A stretch of DNA of 64,000 nt from Acanthococcus lagerstroemiae (taxonomy: Eukaryota > Arthropoda > Insecta > Hemiptera > Eriococcidae). The notes beneath the pieces were generated by a model. The model saw nothing but the letters and a program-made list of their open reading frames with translations, had not been told where the DNA came from and did not search any database. This document shows, piece after piece, positions 56,364 through 64,000 of this stretch; within the stretch, counting starts at the first letter, position 1, and the number at the start of each line of letters is the position of its first letter. The position numbers were made by a program, and so were the translations under genes. The DNA lies in assembly GCA_031841125.1 (NCBI GenBank), contig JAJSSI010000032.1, forward strand, positions 50,001-114,000, given 5' to 3'.

Positions 56364-57245
56364 AGTTACTGGGCATCCTGAAAGTAGTTTTGATTTTGTT
56401 CCCTATCCCATGGACAGTATAGGAAGGAGTCTCTTTGTTTGGCAGAGGGAGTGGAGACATACACCACTGCTCAGAAATTCGCAGGATGTCTTTTTCGCCG
56501 TGGTGATTTTTGCTGATATTCCTTGGAAAACGATTCCAGCTGCCTCATGGTTGCTGGTTGAAAGTTCCACTTGGTTGGTTTCAGTAACGCGATCCAGTGT
56601 GAAGATTTCATCCTTCGGCTGTCTCGGGGTGGAGTCTGTTACTGGGCATCCTGAAAGTAGTTTTGATTTTGTTCCCTATCCCATGGACAGTATAGGAAGG
56701 AGTCTCTTTTTCTGGAAGAGGGGGTGGAGACATACACCACTGCTCAGATAATCGCAGGGTGTCGTTTTCGCCGTGGTGATTTTTGCTGATATTCCTTGGA
56801 GAACGATTCCAGCTGCCTCATGGTTGCTGGTTGAAAGTTCCACTTGGTTGGTTTCAGTAACGCGATCCAGTGTGAAGATTTCATCCTTCGGCTGTCTCGG
56901 GGTGGAGTCTGTTACTGGGCATCCTGAAAGTAGTTTTCATTTTGTTCCCTATCCCATGGACAGTGTAGGAAGGAGTCTCTTTGTTTGGCAGAGGGGGTGG
57001 AGACATACACCACTGCTCAGATAATCGCAGGGTGTCTTTTTCGCCGTGGTGATTTTTGCTGATATTCCTTGGAGAACGATTCCAGCTGCCTCATGGTTGC
57101 TGGTTGAAAGTTCCACTTGGTTGGTTTCAGTAACGCGATCCAGTGTGAAGATTTCATCCTTCGGCTGTCTCGGGGTGGAGTCTGTTACTGGGCATCCTGA
57201 AAGTAGTTTTCATTTTGTTCCCTATCCCATGGACAGTGTAGGAAA
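56364..57245. repeat. 273-bp tandem repeat, short array (3.2 monomers)
   Basis: Same monomer as 47034-47960. The first junction reads cagaaattcgcaggatgtc rather than cagataatcgcagggtgtc, so it carries no in-frame stop. A decayed partial monomer continues to ~57365. Confidence 0.92.
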
Positions 57246-58394
57246 GAGACCCTTTTTTGGGGAGCTGGAGGGAATTCTGAAAATATACCACTGCGCAGAT
57301 CATCACAGGGCGTCTTTTTTAACGGGGTAATCTCTGTGGATATTCCTTGGAGAAGGATTCCGAATGACACATAAAACAAAAGGTGAGTTTGTCATTCAAA
57401 TGTGTGCCCTTCGCATAACCTTTACCATTATGCCATATTAGCTGTCCCGCTTCTCGGATCATCTAGGCCTTGAGCACAAGTGTGTTGATTTCAGAGCCTC
57501 ATTGTATTTTCCCTTGGTCTTGATAGAATTGATTGATTTTCTCTGTCCTCTCTTATGCTGCGTGAATTATTACAATTGGCTTAGGCTTGGTTTCAAATCT
57601 CAGGAAAATTACTGTCTCCAATTTTGGAATTCTTGAGCTGAGATTATCGCTGATTCTCTAGTTTGTGGTAGTATTTTATTTTTCCTCCATGTGCGTTTTT
57701 TATTTTTCCCCACAGCGACGGCTAATTCATTGTGTTTTTCAGTTCGCATCTGTCCATTTCCCTTCCTTGTGATTGCACTGCATCCAGCTTGCAACACTCT
57801 TCCGTACTAGCAGTGAATATAGTGATATTTCATGGGTCGATCACAGTTTCGTATTTGACACTTTTTAGGGTTTGTTATTCATGGGTCATAACACTAGATG
57901 ACGTTTTTCTAAGACACATTCTTTCAATTTGGTAAACATGCTGCCTACCTAGTTACTAAAATTAGTTTCTTAGATGTCACAACCACGTACGTATGTATCA
58001 TACTTCTTTTGCTGAGCAAGAGGCTAGTCACAGATTTTCAGCCGCCAGCGCTCCGACGTGTTTTATTTCTCAGCTGACTCCGGAACTTCATGAGTCTATT
58101 CTTCGGCTCAGCCCAAATAACTCACCCAGTACATAAAGTATAATTAAGTTTCGATGATTTTAGCATAATGGTATTGTTGCTCAGGTTGAGGTAATTGCTA
58201 GCAAACGGTTTGGGGGTGGTAAGCACTCCCTGTTGGCGGGGAGTAGAATACGCCATCCGCATGCAAGCATGTGTAAACTGCAAGCATGCGTGTCGTAAGA
58301 GGCGACTAAGGGATTAATTGAAGGTAGGATGGACCCGAATCTATCTGAGTGGGATCTGGCTTCGTGAACAGCGCATCTCAGAAAATCTACTTAC
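57246..58394. repeat. Diverged repeats between arrays
   Basis: 57246-57365 is a degraded monomer. 57500-57960 is a diverged relative of 42820-43390. 58205-58370 is the tgtcgtaagaggcgactaag repeat. Short minus-strand frames only. Confidence 0.55.
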
Positions 58395-61300
58395 CTGTAG
58401 AACGATTCCAGCTGCCGCTTACAGTTGCTGGTTGAAGGTTCGACTTCCTTGGTTTCAGTAAAGCGTTCCAGTGTGAAAATTTCATCGTTCGGCTGTCTTA
58501 GGGTGGAGAGTCTGTTACTGGGCATCCTGAAAGTAGTTTTGATTTTGTTCCCTATCCCTTGGACAGTATAGGAAGGAGTCTCTTTGTTTGGCAGAGGGGT
58601 GGAGACATACACCACTGCTCAGATAATCGCAGGGTGTCTTTTTCGCCGTGGTGATTTTTGCTGATATTCCTTGGAGAACGATTCCAGCTGCCTCATGGTT
58701 GCTGGTTGAAAGTTCCACTTGGTTGGTTTCAGTAACGCGATCCAGTGTGAAGATTTCATCCTTCGGCTGTCTCGGGGTGGAGTCTGTTACTGGGCATCCT
58801 GAAAGTAGTTTTGATTTTGTTCCCTATCCCATGGACAGTATAGGAAGGAGTCTCTTTGATTGGCAGAGGGGGTGGAGACATACACCACTGCTCAGATAAT
58901 CGCAGGGTGTCTTTTTCGCCGTGGTGATTTTTGCTGATATTCCTTGGAGAACGATTCCAGCTGCCTCATGGTTGCTGGTTGAAAGTTCCACTTGGTTGGT
59001 TTCAGTAACGCGATCCAGTGTGAAGATTTCATCCTTCGGCTGTCTCGGGGTGGAGTCTGTTACTGGGCATCCTGAAAGTAGTTTTGATTTTGTTCCCTAT
59101 CCCATGGACAGTATAGGAAGGAGTCTCTTTTTTGGCAGAGGGGGTGGAGACATACACCACTGCTCGGATAATCGCAGGGTGTCTTTTTCGCCGTGGTAAT
59201 TTTTGCTGATATTCCTTGGAGAACGATTCCAGCTGCCTCATGGTTGCTGGTTGAAAGTTCCACTTGGTTGGTTTCAGTAACGCGATCCAGTGTGAAGATT
59301 TCATCCTTCGGCTGTCTCGGGGTGGAGTCTGTTACTGGGCATCCTGAAAGTAGTTTTGATTTTGTTCCCTATCCCATGGACAGTATAGGAAGGAGTCTCT
59401 TTGTTTGGCTGAGGGGGTGGAGACATACACCACTGCTCAGATAATCGCAGGGTGTCTTTTTCGTCGTGGTGATTTTTGCTGATATTCCTTGGAGAACGAT
59501 TCCAGCTGCCTCATGGTTGCTGGTTGAAAGTTCCACTTGGTTGGTTTCAGTAACGCGATCCAGTGTGAAGATTTCATCCTTCGACTGTCTCGGGGTGGAG
59601 TCTGTTACTGGGCATCCTGAAAGTAGTTTTGATTTTGTTCCCTATCCCTTGGACAGTATAGGAAGGAGTCTCTTTGTTTGGCAGAGGGGTGGAGACATAC
59701 ACCACTGCTCAGATAATCGCAGGGTGTCTTTTTCGCCGTGGTGATTTTTGCTGATATTCCTTGGAGAACGATTCCAGCTGCCTCATGGTTGCTGGTTGAA
59801 AGTTCCACTTGGTTGGTTTCAGTAACGCGATCCAGTGTGAAGATTTCATCCTTCGGCTGTCTCGGGGTGGAGTCTGTTACTGGGCATCCTGAAAGTAGTT
59901 TTGATTTTGTTCCCTATCCCATGGACAGTATAGGAAGGAGTCTCTTTGATTGGCAGAGGGGGTGGAGACATACACCACTGCTCAGATAATCGCAGGGTGT
60001 CTTTTTCGCCGTGGTGATTTTTGCTGATATTCCTTGGAGAACGATTCCAGCTGCCTCATGGTTGCTGGTTGAAAGTTCCACTTGGTTGGTTTCAGTAACG
60101 CGATCCAGTGTGAAGATTTCATCCTTCGGCTGTCTCGGGGTGGAGTCTGTTACTGGGCATCCTGAGAGTAGTTTTGATTTTGTTCCCTATCCCATGGACA
60201 GTATAGGAAGGAGTCTCTTTTTCTGGCAGAGGGGGTGGAGACATACACCACTGCTCGGATAATCGCAGGGTGTCTTTTTCGCCGTGGTAATTTTTGCTGA
60301 TATTCCTTGGAGAACGATTCCAGCTGCCTCATGGTTGCTGGTTGAAAGTTCCACTTGGTTGGTTTCAGTAACGCGATCCAGTGTGAAGATTTCATCCTTC
60401 GGCTGTCTCGGGGTGGAGTCTGTTACTGGGCATCCTGAAAGTAGTTTTGATTTTGTTCCCTATCCCATGGACAGTATAGGAAGGAGTCTCTTTGTTTGGC
60501 TGAGGGGGTGGAGACATACACCACTGCTCAGATAATCGCAGGGTGTCTTTTTCGTCGTGGTGATTTTTGCTGATATTCCTTGGAGAACGATTCCAGCTGC
60601 CTCATGGTTGCTGGTTGAAAGTTCCACTTGGTTGGTTTCAGTAACGCGATCCAGTGTGAAGATTTCATCCTTCGACTGTCTCGGGGTGGAGTCTGTTACT
60701 GGGCATCCTGAAAGTAGTTTTGATTTTGTTCCCTATCCCTTGGACAGTATAGGAAGGAGTCTCTTTGTTTGGCAGAGGGGTGGAGACATACACCACTGCT
60801 CAGATAATCGCAGGGTGTCTTTTTCGCCGTGGTGATTTTTGCTGATATTCCTTGGAGAACGATTCCAGCTGCCTCATGGTTGCTGGTTGAAAGTTCCACT
60901 TGGTTGGTTTCAGTAACGCGATCCAGTGTGAAGATTTCATCCTTCGGCTGTCTCGGGGTGGAGTCTGTTACTGGGCATCCTGAAAGTAGTTTTGATTTTG
61001 TTCCTTATCCCATGGACAGTATAGGAAGGAGTCTCTTTGTTTGGCAGAGGGGGTGGAGACATACACCACTGCTCAGATAATCGCAGGGTGTCTTTTTCGC
61101 CGTGGTGATTTTTGCTGATATTCCTTGGAGAACGATTCCAGCTGCCTCATGGTTGCTGGTTGAAAGTTCCACTTGGTTGGTTTCAGTAACGCGATCCAGT
61201 GTGAAGATTTCATCCTTCGGCTGTCTCGGGGTGGAGTCTGTTACTGGGCATCCTGAAAGTAGTTTTGATTTTGTTCCCTATCCCATGGACAGTATAGGAA

Positions 61301-64000
61301 GGAGTCTCTTTTTTGGCAGAGGGGGTGGAGACATACACCACTGCTCGGATAATCGCAGGGTGTCTTTTTCGCCGTGGTGATTTTTGCTGATATTCCTTGG
61401 AGAACGATTCCAGCTGCCTCATGGTTGCTGGTTGAAAGTTCCACTTGGTTGGTTTCAGTAACGCGATCCAGTGTGAAGATTTCATCCTTCGGCTGTCTCG
61501 GGGTGGAGTCTGTTACTGGGCATCCTGAAAGTAGTTTTGATTTTGTTCCCTATCCCATGGACAGTATAGGAAGGAGTCTCTTTGTTTGGCTGAGGGGGTG
61601 GAGACATACACCACTGCTCAGATAATCGCAGGGTGTCTTTTTCGTCGTGGTGATTTTTGCTGATATTCCTTGGAGAACGATTCCAGCTGCCTCATGGTTG
61701 CTGGTTGAAAGTTCCACTTGGTTGGTTTCAGTAACGCGATCCAGTGTGAAGATTTCATCCTTCGGCTGTCTCGGGGTGGAGTCTGTTACTGGGCATCCTG
61801 AAAGTAGTTTTGATTTTGTTCCCTATCCCATGGACAGTATAGGAAGGAGTCTCTTTGTTTGGCAGAGGGGGTGGAGACATACACCACTGCTCAGATAATC
61901 GCAGGGTGTCTTTTTCGCCGTGGTGATTTTTGCTGATATTCCTTGGAGAACGATTCCAGCTGCCTCATGGTTGCTGGTTGAAAGTTCCACTTGGTTGGTT
62001 TCAGTAACGCGATCCAGTGTGAAGATTTCATCCTTCGGCTGTCTCGGGGTGGAGTCTGTTACTGGGCATCCTGAAAGTAGTTTTGATTTTGTTCTCTATC
62101 CCATGGACAGTATAGGAAGGAGTCTCTTTGTTTGGCAGAGGGGTTGGAGACATACACCACTGCTCAGATAATCGCAGGGTGTCTTTTTCGCCGTGGTGAT
62201 TTTTGCTGATATTCCTTGGAGAACGATTCCAGCTGCCTCATGGTTGCTGGTTGAAAGTTCCACTTGGTTGGTTTCAGTAACGCGATCCAGTGTGAAGATT
62301 TCATCCTTCGGCTGTCTCGGGGTGGAGTCTGTTACTGGGCATCCTGAAAGTAGTTTTGATTTTGTTCCCTATCCCATGGACAGTATAGGAAGGAGTCTCT
62401 TTGTTTGGCAGAGGGGGTGGAGACATACACCACTGCTCCGATAATCGCAGGGTGTCTTTTTCGCCGTGGTGATTTTTGCTGATATTCCTTGGAGAACGAT
62501 TCCAGCTGCCTCATGGTTGCTGGTTGAAAGTTCCACTTGGTTGGTTTCAGTAACGCGATCCAGTGTGAAGATTTCATCCTTCGGCTGTCTCGGGGTGGAG
62601 TCTGTTACTGGGCATCCTGAAAGTAGTTTTGATTTTGTTCCCTATCCCATGGACAGTATAGGAAGGAGTCTCTTTGTTTGGCAGAGGGGGTGGAGACATA
62701 CACCACTGCTCGGATAATCGCAGGGTGTCTTTTTCGCCGTGGTGATTTTTGCTGATATTCCTTGGAGAACGATTCCAGCTGCCTCATGGTTGCTGGTTGA
62801 AAGTTCCACTTGGTTGGTTTCAGTAACGCGATCCAGTGTGAAGATTTCATCCTTCGGCTGTCTCGGGGTGGAGTCTGTTACTGGGCATCCTGAGAGTAGT
62901 TTTGATTTTGTTCCCTATCCCATGGACAGTATAGGAAGGCGTCTCTTTTTCTGGCAGAGGGGGTGGAGACATACACCACTGCTCAGATAATCGCAGGGTG
63001 TCTTTTTCGTCGTGGTGATTTTTGCTGATATTCCTTGGAGAACGATTCCAGCTGCCTCATGGTTGCTGGTTGAAAGTTCCAATTGGTTGGTTTCAGTAAC
63101 GCGATCCAGTGTGAAGATTTCATCCTTCGGCTGTCTCGGGGTGGAGTCTGTTACTGGGCATCCTGAAAGTAGTTTTCATTTTGTTCCCTATCCCATGGAC
63201 AGTATAGGAAGGAGTCTCTTTGTTTGGCAGAGGGGGTGGAGACATACACCACTGCTCAGATAATCGCAGGGTGTCTTTTTCGCCGTGGTGATTTTTGCTG
63301 ATATTCCTTGGAGAACGTTTCCAGCTGCCTCATGGTTGCTGGTTGAAAGTTCCACTTGGTTGGTTTCAGTAACGCGATCCAGTGTGAAGATTTCATCCTT
63401 CGGCTGTCTCGGTGTGGAGTCTGTTACTGGGCATCCTGAGAGTAGTTTTGATTTTGTTCCCTATCCCATGGACAGTATAGGAAGGAGTCTCTTTGTTTGG
63501 CAGAGGGGGTGGAGACATACACCACTGCTCGGATAATCGCAGGGTGTCTTTTTCGCCGTGGTGATTTTTGCTGATATTCCTTGGAGAACGATTCCAGCTG
63601 CCTCATGGTTGCTGGTTGAAAGTTCCACTTGGTTGGTTTCAGTAACGCGATCCAGTGTGAAGATTTCATCCTTCGGCTGTCTCGGGGTGGAGTCTGTTAC
63701 TGGGCATCCTGAGAGTAGTTTTGATTTTGTTCCCTATCCCATGGACAGTATAGGAAGGCGTCTCTTTTTCTGGCAGAGGGGGTGGAGACATACACCACTG
63801 CTCGGATAATCGCAGGGTGTCTTTTTCGCCGTGGTGATTTTTCTGATATTCCTTGGAGAACGATTCCAGCTGCCTCATGGTTGCTGGTTGAAAGTTCCAC
63901 TTGGTTGGTTTCAGTAACGCGATCCAGTGTGAAGATTTCATCCTTCGGCTGTCTCGGGGTGGAGTCTGTTACTGGGCATCCTGAAAGTAGTTTTCATTTT
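58395..64000. repeat. 273-bp satellite array, ~20 monomers, runs off the window
   Basis: A diverged first part (58395-58505) is followed by highly uniform monomers to the window end. Variant monomers recur every four units (~1090 bp): compare 58648-59737 with 59738-60828 and the partly repeated 60829-61646. The variants include ggcagaggggtgg (one base short), tttttttggcagag, and ttggctgaggggg. From ~61647 the four-unit order dissolves. Plus and minus frames of 67-92 codons inside it repeat only because the period is 3 x 91. Confidence 0.95.

Larger units (their letters stand above)
50160..56365. repeat. Segmental duplication, block D (near-identical to block C)
   Basis: Same order as block C. 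It has an extra ~1.1 kb at about 51140-52230, a further diverged copy of the ttccagccgcatata block that includes the short dispersed repeat at 51560-51627. Confidence 0.85.

Noticed and set aside
47166..63900. Dozens of 67-92-codon frames on both strands as a multigene family
   Set aside because: They recur only because the 273-bp monomer is divisible by three; no variation pattern or domain supports coding.
58395..64000. CRISPR-like array
   Set aside because: No spacers: monomers are contiguous and ~273 bp long, in a eukaryotic setting.

Overview
This looks like a nuclear genome fragment of an arthropod, most plausibly an insect. The evidence is AT-rich spacer DNA, Tc1/mariner, hAT-like MITEs, a tRNA-derived SINE, several non-LTR retrotransposon tails, Helitron remnants and a satellite array. 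Species cannot be fixed from sequence alone. The first ~6.3 kb differs sharply: it is gene-dense, very AT-rich, intronless and viral in gene content.

Bases 1-~6450 (possibly to ~6930) are one end of an integrated Polinton/Maverick- or adintovirus-like dsDNA element. In order: a coiled-coil repeat protein, a retroviral-type (DDE) integrase, a parvovirus-type phospholipase A2 domain joined to a basic core-like protein, an adenovirus-type cysteine protease, a penton-like minor capsid protein, a hexon-like major capsid protein, a 46-residue membrane/polybasic protein, and an unrecognised gene on the opposite strand. A type B DNA polymerase and packaging ATPase are expected for the group but are not in the window; they may lie before base 1. 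Five gene starts carry a TATAAA-type motif ending within about 10 nt of the ATG, and in the penton and hexon genes it is an identical 11-mer abutting the ATG after an A-run. The protease lacks both this motif and an ATG for its conserved N-terminus. Its frame is joined to the upstream gene through a run of 14 A.

Bases 6475-6926 are a ~67-bp minisatellite. From ~6950 to the end the DNA is host-like and repetitive. 7050-20030 holds a SINE with target-site duplication, LINE fragments, three hAT-like MITEs with 8-bp duplications, and a decayed mariner that carries a nested 107-bp insertion. An empty-site copy of the mariner's host repeat is present at 7050-7440. Large diverged duplications recur: 8190-13600 with 27520-33830; 24720-26400 with 39770-41470; 26680-27500 with 35763-36440; and nearly identical blocks 41450-47960 and 50160-57245. 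They carry recurrent exon-like segments with splice-site consensus, apparently a decaying gene family amplified together with repeats.

Both near-identical blocks end in a Helitron N-terminal-domain fragment running straight into a 273-bp tandem repeat. That repeat expands into a ~5.6-kb array at 58395-64000 with a four-monomer higher-order structure, and it runs off the end of the window. No functional tRNA, rRNA or CRISPR array was found.
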